DNA of 64,000 nucleotides from Desulfosarcina ovata subsp. ovata (GTDB taxonomy: Bacteria > Desulfobacterota > Desulfobacteria > Desulfobacterales > Desulfosarcinaceae), in NCBI RefSeq assembly GCF_009689005.1, contig NZ_AP021879.1, positions 124,001-188,000 on the forward strand, read 5' to 3'. Below are positions 54,592-62,026 of this stretch, in pieces. Positions within the stretch are counted from its first letter, which is position 1, and each line of letters opens with the position of its first letter. The notes under the pieces were generated by a model. It did no database searches and had not been told where the DNA came from. It saw nothing but the letters and a program-made list of their open reading frames with translations. A program made the translations under genes and the position numbers.

Positions 54592-55791
54592 TCAGAAGGC
54601 AAAACAGCCATCCTCATAAATGGTGGTTCTCCGGCCATCAGAAAGGTGTGCGGTGACGCGTTTTTTTTCGGTGTTGACCAAGTCCCAGTGAAGGGCCGAA
54701 TCATTGAAGCCCAAACGGTTTTTTTTCTCTTTGGTCAGTGATTGGATGTCCCCGTCAAAGGTATCGGCATAGCTCGATCCCAGTGCGACATGGCAGTTTC
54801 CCCAGCGCCCCCCGTAATTTTCGTCAAACAGCGTATTGGCCATGAATCGGTCGATCTTGGAAAAGCGTTTGTCGGTTAACGAGAATTCTCCGATGCGGGA
54901 TGCCCCGCGATCCATGGAGAGCTGTTTTTTTACAAAATTACTGCCCGACTCGGCTTCCACGTCGACGGCAACCCCCTTCTTAAAGGTCAAGCGGACCTGG
55001 CGGACCAGGTTCCCGCTGCGATAGGAAGGCTGGTCGGCATAGTAGACTCCGCGGGTGCCTCGCCAGTCAGGCGAGATAAACAATTCAAAGCTGGGGATGT
55101 TGTGCCCGGAAATCCCGATCCATTTTCGTTTTTTACCCGGGGTGATGACAAGGTCCGCATTTTCCGATTCAACATGGTAATGGGTGACGTCCATGCCATT
55201 GAGCCACTTTTTGATCGCTGCCGCGTTTTTAAAAACGGATTTCCATTGGGCCACCGGGTCCTGGCGGTTCAGGAAGCAGGCCTTGATAATCTGTTTGGCA
55301 TAATCCGATTTCTCCATGCGGGCGTGTTTGGCCAGTTCTGCGGTTGGCAGCATGCACAGAGTCCAGCTGAAGTCACCGGTCTGCTCGCGCTCTTCAAGGA
55401 TGTCCCGCAAATATTTTTTGGAAAGGGTGAAACGGCTTATTTTTTTCGGATCGATCTTGGACAGGTGGGTGATGGATGCCGGCGCATGCAGGAAAATGGA
55501 GCCGTTGAGGTGTTGGTACAGCTCGGACTCCCCCGGCGGATCGAAGACCAATTGCCGGCGATTGGCCAGTTGAAAAAAATTACTCTCCATCGCCGGCGTC
55601 GGATTCAGACGGCGCACCGGATTCATTCCCATTTCCAGCAATCTGCGTTCAAGCACCTCTGCCAGGGAAACGGCATCCAGGTTGAATCGCACCAGGATGA
55701 CATCCCCTCTTTTAAAGGGTTTGCGCCGGGCGGTACGCAGCCCCCACAGCAACACTTCGGCATAACGTTCTAATTGGACATTGGTTAGCAT
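54592..55791 (-). CDS. M29-family aminopeptidase-like metalloprotein
   Basis: A 399-residue protein that resembles thermophilic M29 aminopeptidases (AmpS/AmpT). The likely metal ligands are visible: E in GHNIPSFELF, E in RIGEFSL, H in GNCHVALGSSY, and H/D in LHWDLV. The fold starts with LERYAEVLLWGL. It lacks a signal peptide, so it is cytoplasmic. The ATG at 55791 has AGAGA only, a weak ribosome-binding site. A small 81-residue gene lies 25 bases upstream on the same strand. Confidence 0.8.
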   Translation of the reverse strand: MLTNVQLERYAEVLLWGLRTARRKPFKRGDVILVRFNLDAVSLAEVLERRLLEMGMNPVRRLNPTPAMESNFFQLANRRQLVFDPPGESELYQHLNGSIFLHAPASITHLSKIDPKKISRFTLSKKYLRDILEEREQTGDFSWTLCMLPTAELAKHARMEKSDYAKQIIKACFLNRQDPVAQWKSVFKNAAAIKKWLNGMDVTHYHVESENADLVITPGKKRKWIGISGHNIPSFELFISPDWRGTRGVYYADQPSYRSGNLVRQVRLTFKKGVAVDVEAESGSNFVKKQLSMDRGASRIGEFSLTDKRFSKIDRFMANTLFDENYGGRWGNCHVALGSSYADTFDGDIQSLTKEKKNRLGFNDSALHWDLVNTEKKRVTAHLSDGRRTTIYEDGCFAF

Positions 55792-55816
55792 GGTCTCTCC
55801 ACGGATGGTGGGTGTT

Positions 55817-56062
55817 TTATTCTTTCAGGAAATAACGATGATATTCAGGTTCCGAGAGATGCCGGCGGAGCAGGCCGGACAGCAGGTCAAAAATGGCCTC
55901 CCGGTCCTCGTCGGTCAGGCGTTTTCTGAGCAGCGCCATCAACTGGTCGTCGGAAAATTTCTGCAGATAATAGATTACGGTATCCATGTCGGATTCAGCA
56001 CTAAGGCCAAATCCGACAAAACCATCAAATTTTTCTACGAACTGGTGTGAGTGGGTGGTCAT
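55817..56062 (-). CDS. Hypothetical small protein upstream of the aminopeptidase
   Basis: An 81-residue, helical, charged protein (middle ALLRKRLTDEDREAIFDLL, end EPEYHRYFLKE). AGGAAAG sits just before the ATG. No motif recognised. Its start and codon use look real, and it is co-oriented with the M29 gene 25 bases downstream, but the call rests on context and the ribosome-binding site. Confidence 0.55.
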   Translation of the reverse strand: MTTHSHQFVEKFDGFVGFGLSAESDMDTVIYYLQKFSDDQLMALLRKRLTDEDREAIFDLLSGLLRRHLSEPEYHRYFLKE

Positions 56063-56437
56063 CGACTTTCCTGACGATTATCGGGTAATTGGAAACCGGA
56101 AACGGTCGAAATTCAATCCACTGTGTAAATGCCATACAATAGTTCAAAATGGGGCGGCGGGTCAATACGGTTGCATCCGGTCCAACGGGCGTCCTGCGGT
56201 TTGGAAGATATTTCCAGGCCGGCACCGGCTCCTCTGATGCCACCCGATAGAGATATCAAATGTCCAATGAAAAATGACAACTGGTGGTATTCTATCCATA
56301 CATCCAAATGCGGTTACCTGCACGGTGCATTGATTGGGGTTGATGTCGATCGGCCTTTTGGTTTATAGAGGAGTAAATTCATTGGTATTTATTGAAACTT
56401 TTCATTCTTGACCAACGCATGTTGTGGAGGCTGGTAA
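56063..56437. other. 375-base divergent intergenic region
   Basis: Between the 81-residue gene (minus) and the LysM gene (plus). It contains the 44-base dispersed repeat at 56256-56299. A convincing promoter for either gene was not found. TGGAGG serves the LysM gene at its right end. Confidence 0.5.
56256..56299 (+). repeat. 44-base dispersed repeat, copy 2
   Basis: Matches 30359-30402 with three differences by eye (TCAAATGTCC... to ...CTATCCAT). Same orientation. It lies in the gap upstream of the LysM gene. Confidence 0.8.
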
Positions 56438-57124
56438 ATGAAGTGGAAAGATACGGGTGGGGCAGAAAGCCCGGCTCCCGAACCGAAAGATCCCTATTAT
56501 GAGGACGACGGTTACCCATCCTTTAAAGAGAAAGGCTTGAAAACATCGGGTATTTTGTCTGCCAATCCAGTGCATTATCTGTATTGGGGGCTTGGCATTG
56601 CGTTGGTCATCGGTGTTGTATTGCTGGTCATCCTGCTTTTTTCCTATGGCGGGGACCCCGTTGGCGCCGATCGCATTGCCGAACTTGAGCAACGCATTGA
56701 ACAGCTGGAACAGCAACTGCAGAAGGTCGAGGGGGTGGATGAAAAGGTGACCCGCATCTGGGAGCAGGCCAAAGCCTTTGAAACCTTTAAAACCCGTTTT
56801 GACCGGTCGGAAGCGTCCACATCCCTTAGAATGGACCATCTGGCCATGAGCCTGGATGCCCTGCAGAAGAAGACCGATACCGTCGCGCAGAAGGTGAGCC
56901 GGCTGGAAAAAGCCCCGTCGCCGCGGACCAACACGGCCAGTCCACCCGTCGTTAAAAAAACGGCTGCGGTAAAGACGCACATCGTGACCGCCGGGGACAC
57001 CCTTTACAGCGTCAGCCGGAAATATCATCTCAGCGTTGAACAACTCCGGTCGATCAACAACCTCAATAAGGAGGACGTCATCCACGTGGGGCAGACGCTG
57101 ACTGTCAGCGTGCCTGGCGATTGA
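56438..57124 (+). CDS. Membrane-anchored coiled-coil LysM protein
   Basis: A 228-residue type II membrane protein. Residues 1-45 are cytoplasmic and charged. A transmembrane segment lies at about 46-68 (LYWGLGIALVIGVVLLVILL). A coiled coil covers about 75-150 (Glu/Gln-rich), followed by a linker and a C-terminal LysM domain (about 177-224, HIVTAGDTLYSVSRKY to VGQTLTV) that binds peptidoglycan. TGGAGG precedes the ATG. It probably tethers the inner membrane to the cell wall. The palindrome at 57142 follows 17 bases after the stop. Confidence 0.85.
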   Translation: MKWKDTGGAESPAPEPKDPYYEDDGYPSFKEKGLKTSGILSANPVHYLYWGLGIALVIGVVLLVILLFSYGGDPVGADRIAELEQRIEQLEQQLQKVEGVDEKVTRIWEQAKAFETFKTRFDRSEASTSLRMDHLAMSLDALQKKTDTVAQKVSRLEKAPSPRTNTASPPVVKKTAAVKTHIVTAGDTLYSVSRKYHLSVEQLRSINNLNKEDVIHVGQTLTVSVPGD

Positions 57125-57141
57125 TTAGGCGATTGGCGGAT

Positions 57142-57270
57142 AAGAATATACCAGGATGCGCATGATTTTCATTCGTATTCAAGGCGGGCTTTTTTACGCA
57201 TAGTGGGGCTATGTGTGGAAAAGCCCAACGCAGAAGACGGATGAAAAGACAAGCAGGCGGGTATATTCTT
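57142..57270. repeat. 129-base near-symmetric palindromic element
   Basis: Outer arms AAGAATATACC (57142-57152) and GGTATATTCTT (57260-57270) are perfect inverted repeats. Inner pairings include TTTTCATTCGT with ACGGATGAAAA, GGGCTTTTTT with AAAAGCCC, and a CATAG-TGGGG-CTATG tip centred at 57206. The entire element is symmetric about that centre. No gene is inside. Confidence 0.85.
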
Positions 57271-57311
57271 TGACAGAAATCGCCTTAACTGACGGAGAAA
57301 AGAGAGCATCG

Positions 57312-57737
57312 ATGAACGATTACCTTGCCCGTTTTGCTGCAGCACCGAAAAGTTTTAAAAAGAGCTTTGCCATGCTGACGGTGGCCTGGATCTGCCATCC
57401 GATTTTTCTTTACTCCCTTTTTCTCAACGCCCCGGTAGTGGAAGGTGCCGACAAAGCAATTATGAAAATGGCCATCGTCAGCATCAGTCTTCTGGCCCTT
57501 CTTTTTTTAATCAAGAAATGGGCCCGTGCGCTGGTGGTGGTGGGGACACTGTTCGTTGTGATCAACGACCTTTTTTATTTTGCGCTCGCCCCGCACAACA
57601 AAATCGCGACCCTGCTTTGCGTCGTTGTGGTGCTGTTGGCGATTACCGGTACCTACCAGCTTTTCGACAAAGCATCGCGGGACTACTTTACCAAGCTCAA
57701 TCCAAAAACCGAATCCCAGGATCCGCGCGGGGGCTGA
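57312..57737 (+). CDS. Small integral membrane protein, unknown function
   Basis: A 141-residue protein with four predicted transmembrane helices at about residues 17-37, 50-70, 73-93 and 98-118, and a polar C-terminus. The ATG at 57312 was chosen (GGAGAAAAG upstream); the reading frame runs back into the palindrome, from 57213, with an uncharacteristic leader. I do not recognise a family. It lies downstream of the LysM gene and the palindromic element, in the same orientation. Confidence 0.65.
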   Translation: MNDYLARFAAAPKSFKKSFAMLTVAWICHPIFLYSLFLNAPVVEGADKAIMKMAIVSISLLALLFLIKKWARALVVVGTLFVVINDLFYFALAPHNKIATLLCVVVVLLAITGTYQLFDKASRDYFTKLNPKTESQDPRGG

Positions 57738-57884
57738 ATGACGCTTGCGGTGCTTCTGTTTTGGTCGGGTTGATGCCGTCGACCGTTTCCATACGTCTTA
57801 CTTTCACCCTCGAATTGTCGCTGTGAAAGGGTTATCAGATTCCCTGCACGGCAGCTCGAACCCCTTCGGCCGACCACATTTGTC

Positions 57885-57913
57885 TTGACAAGGGCGGGTG
57901 GAAAGAATAACAG
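57885..57913 (+). promoter_or_regulatory. Promoter candidate for the DUF134-Mrp pair
   Basis: A perfect TTGACA (57885-57890) and TAACAG (57908-57913) with a 17-base spacer, 34 bases before the DUF134 ATG. The -10 box matches three of six. Confidence 0.4.
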
Positions 57914-57947
57914 CTCATAATCGAGCATATGCTTTATTGGAGGAGTC

Positions 57948-58364
57948 ATGGGAAGACCCAGAAAAGATCGTCTCGTCGCGTTTAACCCGAAAATCAGTTA
58001 CTTCAAGCCCCGGGGGATCCCCATGGTAGAGCTGTCGGAAGTCTGTCTTACCGTGGATGAACGGGAAGCCCTCAGGCTTGCCGACCTGGACGGGTTATCG
58101 CACGAAGATTCGGGACAATGCATGGGGGTGTCCAGGGCGACGTTCGGCCGTATCCTCCACAAAGCGCGGCAGACGGTTGCGGATGCATTGATTAATGGAA
58201 AAGCCATCAAAGTCGATGGCGGTAATTACAAAATGGTTGATGAAAAACGTCAGTTTTCCTGCCGCAAATGCCAGCACCAGTGGGATGAACCGCTGGGCAC
58301 TGGACGGCCGGAAGCCTGCCCGGAGTGCGGGCAGGATGACTTTCACCGATTCCTAAACGATTAA
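57948..58364 (+). CDS. DUF134 helix-turn-helix protein with zinc ribbon
   Basis: A 138-residue DNA-binding candidate. The first about 95 residues form the DUF134 domain, similar to sigma-70 region 4, with RPRKDRLVAFNP and the VSRATFGRILHKARQTVADAL helix-turn-helix. The last about 35 residues contain four cysteines (SCRKCQ and CPECGQ) typical of a zinc ribbon, which is not present in all DUF134 proteins. GGAGGAGTC precedes the ATG. The Mrp ATPase gene follows after 122 bases; DUF134-Mrp pairs are frequent in anaerobes with Fe-S or FeMo chemistry. It may regulate that operon. Confidence 0.85.
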   Translation: MGRPRKDRLVAFNPKISYFKPRGIPMVELSEVCLTVDEREALRLADLDGLSHEDSGQCMGVSRATFGRILHKARQTVADALINGKAIKVDGGNYKMVDEKRQFSCRKCQHQWDEPLGTGRPEACPECGQDDFHRFLND

Positions 58365-58486
58365 GTGGGCACGCCGGTGACACGCTCGATGATTCCTTTT
58401 TGCCCCACAGACCCGCCCGTAACAGGGCATGGGGTAAGCATGCGAGACCGAACGGTTGAAGGCTCGGCCTGAACGGGAGAGAAGCG

Positions 58487-59329
58487 ATGGTACAGATTCA
58501 AAACAGCATGGACGAAGCGAAGAAACAGGCAGATCCCCAGGCACAAAGAGACGCTGCGGTAAAAGATGTTCTGGGTCGTATCAAACATAAATTTATCATC
58601 ATGAGCGGAAAAGGCGGGGTGGGGAAAACCAGCACCTCGGTCAATCTTTCCCTGGCCCTGTCCAACCTGGGCCACAAGGTCGGGATCATGGATGTGGATT
58701 TGCACGGACCGGACGTGCCCCGCATGCTCGGCCTGTCCGGAATGCTCGAACTGAGCCCTGAACGAAAACTGAAACCCATGCCGTTTTCCGAGAATTTGAG
58801 TGCCGTTTCCATTGAATCCCTGACCCCCACCAAGGATGACGCCATCATCTGGCGGGGACCGGTCAAATATTCGGCGATTCAACAGTTTATCGGCGATGTG
58901 GATTGGGGGGCTCTGGATTTTCTGCTTATCGACGCACCTCCGGGAACCGGTGACGAACCGCTGACCGTGGCCCAGACCATCCCCGATGCCAAGGCCATCA
59001 TTGTGACCACACCCCAGGAAGTTTCGCTGGCCGACGTCAGAAAATCGATCAATTTTTGCAAAGTCGTTAAAATGGAAATTTTCGGTCTTATTGAAAACAT
59101 GAGCGGTTTTGCCTGCCCCCACTGCCAGGCGGTGATCGATCTTTTCGGGTCCGGTGGCGGGGAAAAAACCGCCGTTGCCGCAGGCATTCCGTTTCTCGGA
59201 AAAATTCCATTCGACTCGGAAATGGTCGCTTGCGGCGATGCCGGGGTTTCCTATCAGCAAAAGCACAGTGATTCACCGGTCTCCCAGGCGTTTACGGATG
59301 TAGCACAGAAAATGGCCGGTCTTCTGTAA
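58487..59329 (+). CDS. mrp: Mrp/NBP35-family Fe-S carrier ATPase
   Basis: A 280-residue ParA/MinD-class ATPase that assembles and carries iron-sulfur clusters. The deviant Walker A motif GKGGVGKT covers residues 41-48, the Walker B region with LLIDAPPGTGDEP follows, and the cluster-binding CPHC pair is near residue 206. A 40-residue N-terminal helical extension replaces the MIP18/FeS domain that some Mrp proteins carry. GGGAGAGAAGCG lies before the ATG. Confidence 0.92.
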   Translation: MVQIQNSMDEAKKQADPQAQRDAAVKDVLGRIKHKFIIMSGKGGVGKTSTSVNLSLALSNLGHKVGIMDVDLHGPDVPRMLGLSGMLELSPERKLKPMPFSENLSAVSIESLTPTKDDAIIWRGPVKYSAIQQFIGDVDWGALDFLLIDAPPGTGDEPLTVAQTIPDAKAIIVTTPQEVSLADVRKSINFCKVVKMEIFGLIENMSGFACPHCQAVIDLFGSGGGEKTAVAAGIPFLGKIPFDSEMVACGDAGVSYQQKHSDSPVSQAFTDVAQKMAGLL

Positions 59330-59344
59330 TTGTTGTCGTTGCAT

Positions 59345-59382
59345 GGCACGATGCCCAAAAATGCCTGCTTGGGCATCGTGCC
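59345..59382. terminator. Long hairpin after mrp, no T run
   Basis: GGCACGATGCCCAA (59345-59358) pairs perfectly with TTGGGCATCGTGCC (59369-59382). It follows mrp by 15 bases but is followed by CCCCGTCG instead of a T run. It may protect the mRNA end or act as a factor-dependent terminator. Confidence 0.5.
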
Positions 59383-59477
59383 CCCCGTCGCTGAAAACCA
59401 CTTCCAAATTGCCTCCAGCCTGCTTGTCGATTTTGACTAACCTACTCGAATAAAAATATATCCAGGTGATCCCGACG

Positions 59478-59506
59478 TTGACATTGATCCGGGTTGATGG
59501 TTTAAT
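59478..59506 (+). promoter_or_regulatory. Strong sigma-70 promoter for the gene at 59683
   Basis: TTGACA (59478-59483, six of six), a 17-base spacer, and TTTAAT (59501-59506, five of six). The start would be near 59513, so the leader is about 170 bases long and includes the whole repeat element at 59534-59633. Confidence 0.7.
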
Positions 59507-59533
59507 CATTCCCATCAAGCGATTTCCATATCA

Positions 59534-59633
59534 GTGTTTAAGATAATGTTTTTGGCAAGGCCTTAAGGGAGGAAGCTGTATCATCCATACCGCTTTCGAC
59601 CGATAACGCCGCCCAAAAACATTATCTTGAATG
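59534..59633 (-). mobile_element. MITE-like element with 19-base inverted ends, copy 2
   Basis: Inverted relative to the copy at 39537-39634. Ends TTTAAGATAATGTTTTTGG (59537-59555) and CCAAAAACATTATCTTGAA (59613-59631). The inner parts agree over most of their length except the middle. It lies 50 bases before the cNMP-CBS ATG, between promoter and gene. No exact target duplication. Confidence 0.8.
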
Positions 59634-59682
59634 CTATCGACTGCCTGCTGTGTACTGGTTTCAATACAAACAGGATGCTTCG

Positions 59683-62013
59683 ATGAAGCCAGAAACGCTT
59701 CGCCTTCTTTCATCCATGCCCCACTTCTCTTTTCTCACACAAAAGGAGATGGAGATGGTGGTGGCCCAGGCAACCCCGACCCGTCTGACCAGAGGGACGC
59801 TGGTTTCCACCCAGGGCAAGACCCGGATAGAAAATGTGCTGGTGGTTTTAGACGGCCGATTGTCCCTCTATCAGCAAAAAGCCGAGGGAGAGCTTCTGAC
59901 CGGGTACATAAAAAAAGGGGAGGTTTTTGGCGGCATCTCCGTCATGCTCAACGCAGGCATTTCCCTCCGAACCACAAAAGCCGATACGATAGTCGCCGCC
60001 ATTGCCATCCCCGCGGGCCTGATCAACGATCTGTGTGCCCAAAACAAGGCCTTTCACGAGTACTTTCTGGAAAACTTCAGCCATAATATCTTTGACGAAT
60101 CTTTGGATGCGATCACCCGGGCCGCACAGGCCAGGCTGTTCTTACCCGGTGTGGACCCATTTACGTTCCTGTTGGAAGAAGATCTGGATCGGGTTGCCGC
60201 GTCGCTGTCCCGGGTTTCTTACCCCAAGGGAACGGTTCTCTTTGTTCAGGGCCGAACACGGGTCGGCTATCTGTATATCCTGCAAAAAGGGGCTGCCGAG
60301 CGCTATTACGAAGAAGACGGTGAGAAGAAAATGCAAGAGCTGCTGGCCGAAGGTGACATTTACGGCGGCATCTCGATCCTTCTGAACGAAGGCCTGTCCG
60401 TACGCACCATGGAGGTGGTCGAAGACGCATTGTTCTATGTCCTGCCGGAATCGTTGTTTCAGGCGTTGTGCAATAGGAATAGTGCCTTTTCGGATTTTTT
60501 CTCCGACACGTTTGGCAAGCGGATGCTCAGCCGATCGTATGCATCCATTATCGCCAAGACGCTGCAACCCAAAGCGGATAACCTGCAACTGTTCAATCAG
60601 CCCCTGTCACAAATTTATTCGAAGAACCCGCTTTTCTGTGATGCCTCGATTCCCATCCGCGACGCCGCCGGCCTGATGAACCGTAACAAGTGCAGCTATG
60701 CCTTTGTGAGCGACCCAGTCGCTTCACAGGTGGGGATCGTTACCGAAAAGGATTTTACCCGCAAGGTCATTGCCCGCGGCCTTCCCATCGATCAGCCCGT
60801 CTCCACGATCATGTCTTCGCCCTTGCGCACCATTTCGGAGAACGCCATGATCTTCGAAGCCATGATGACCATGATGGAGGAAGATTTCCAGCATGTCGGT
60901 GTTGTCGATGCCAATCAACACGTTGTCGGAATGCTCTCCAGCAGGGATATCCTGGCTTTCCAGGGGCAGTCACCGCTGTTTTTGCTGCGCGAAATCCAGC
61001 TGGCCGAGGGGATGGATAAGATCATTGAGAAACATGATCGACTGGCCGGTCTGATCCGCAGCCTGATCAACAACGGCGCCAATGCCCGCAATGTGACCCG
61101 TTTTATCACCACCGTGGCCGATACGACGCTGAAAAAGCTGATCCACATGACGATCGACAAGATGGGGCCGCCGCCGCTGCCGTTTGTTTTCATGATTATG
61201 GGCAGTGAAGGACGGCAGGAGCAGACCCTGAAGACCGATCAGGATAACGCCATTGTTTACCAGGATCCTGAACCGGACATGGCCGAAGCGGTGAATGCCT
61301 TCTTCCTCCAATTTGGAGAGATTGCCTGCGGCCTTTTGAATCAGGCGGGCTATGATTTCTGTACGGGCAATGTGATGGCCAAGAATCCCCTGTGGTGCCA
61401 GCCCCTGTCGCAGTGGAAGAACTACTTTCGTGAGTGGATTCACGCTGCGGAAGCCGAAGATCTGCTGCAGGCCAGTATCTTTTTCGACTTCCGTTGCGGT
61501 TACGGGGATGCCTCAATCATTACCGAGTTGCGGCAGCACCTCTTCAGTGCCCTTGACGGGTGGTCCGGTTTCTTCCGGCACCTGACGGAAAATGCACTCA
61601 ATTTCAAACCGCCCCTGGGGTTTTTCCGCAATTTTGTGGTTGAATCCAAAGGGCGGCACCGCAACGCCTTTGATATCAAAAGCGCCATGACCCCGATTGT
61701 CGATTTCGCCCGGGTCTATGCCCTGAAAAATGGTATCGAGGAGACCAACACCCTCGACCGGTTGGCTCAATTGAGAATTCAGAAAGTGATCACCCCTCCT
61801 GAATATGAAGAGTTGGAAAAAGCTTACAGTTTTCTCATGCAGCTTCGGTTTGTGCGCCAGATTACAGCGGTGATGGACGACAAGGTTCGTCCGGACAACT
61901 ACATCAATCCCAAAAAGCTGACCCATATCGAACAGACCATGCTAAAAGAGATCTTCAAACGGGTGGAGAAGTTCCAGGGGAAAATGAACTTTGATTTTAT
62001 CGGTATCGCCTGA
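59683..62013 (+). CDS. Signal-responsive nucleotidyltransferase: two cNMP domains, CBS pair, DUF294
   Basis: A 776-residue cytoplasmic protein. Domains in order: cNMP-binding fold 1 (about 11-120), cNMP-binding fold 2 (about 160-275), CBS 1 (about 307-365) and CBS 2 (about 372-430), a DUF294 nucleotidyltransferase with GSEGRQEQTLKTDQDNA starting at residue 507, and the C-terminal DUF294 helical domain (about 600-750). Bacterial DUF294 proteins usually have one cNMP domain. The substrate of the nucleotidyltransferase is unknown. The ATG at 59683 was chosen; a GTG at 59650 is possible. The PAS-LuxR gene starts 13 bases after its stop. Confidence 0.88.
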   Translation: MKPETLRLLSSMPHFSFLTQKEMEMVVAQATPTRLTRGTLVSTQGKTRIENVLVVLDGRLSLYQQKAEGELLTGYIKKGEVFGGISVMLNAGISLRTTKADTIVAAIAIPAGLINDLCAQNKAFHEYFLENFSHNIFDESLDAITRAAQARLFLPGVDPFTFLLEEDLDRVAASLSRVSYPKGTVLFVQGRTRVGYLYILQKGAAERYYEEDGEKKMQELLAEGDIYGGISILLNEGLSVRTMEVVEDALFYVLPESLFQALCNRNSAFSDFFSDTFGKRMLSRSYASIIAKTLQPKADNLQLFNQPLSQIYSKNPLFCDASIPIRDAAGLMNRNKCSYAFVSDPVASQVGIVTEKDFTRKVIARGLPIDQPVSTIMSSPLRTISENAMIFEAMMTMMEEDFQHVGVVDANQHVVGMLSSRDILAFQGQSPLFLLREIQLAEGMDKIIEKHDRLAGLIRSLINNGANARNVTRFITTVADTTLKKLIHMTIDKMGPPPLPFVFMIMGSEGRQEQTLKTDQDNAIVYQDPEPDMAEAVNAFFLQFGEIACGLLNQAGYDFCTGNVMAKNPLWCQPLSQWKNYFREWIHAAEAEDLLQASIFFDFRCGYGDASIITELRQHLFSALDGWSGFFRHLTENALNFKPPLGFFRNFVVESKGRHRNAFDIKSAMTPIVDFARVYALKNGIEETNTLDRLAQLRIQKVITPPEYEELEKAYSFLMQLRFVRQITAVMDDKVRPDNYINPKKLTHIEQTMLKEIFKRVEKFQGKMNFDFIGIA

Positions 62014-62026
62014 ATTCGGGGGCCCC

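Larger units (their letters stand above)
59330..59682. other. Intergenic region before the cNMP-CBS gene
   Basis: 353 bases holding a 14-base perfect hairpin (59345-59382), a good promoter (59478-59506) and the inverted repeat-flanked element (59534-59633), each described separately. No coding sequence is visible. Confidence 0.7.

Noticed and set aside
57850-57878. tRNA-like 3' end with CTCGAACC and CGACCA
   Set aside because: The bases around the T-loop-like part do not pair as a T stem, and no acceptor or anticodon stem is found upstream.
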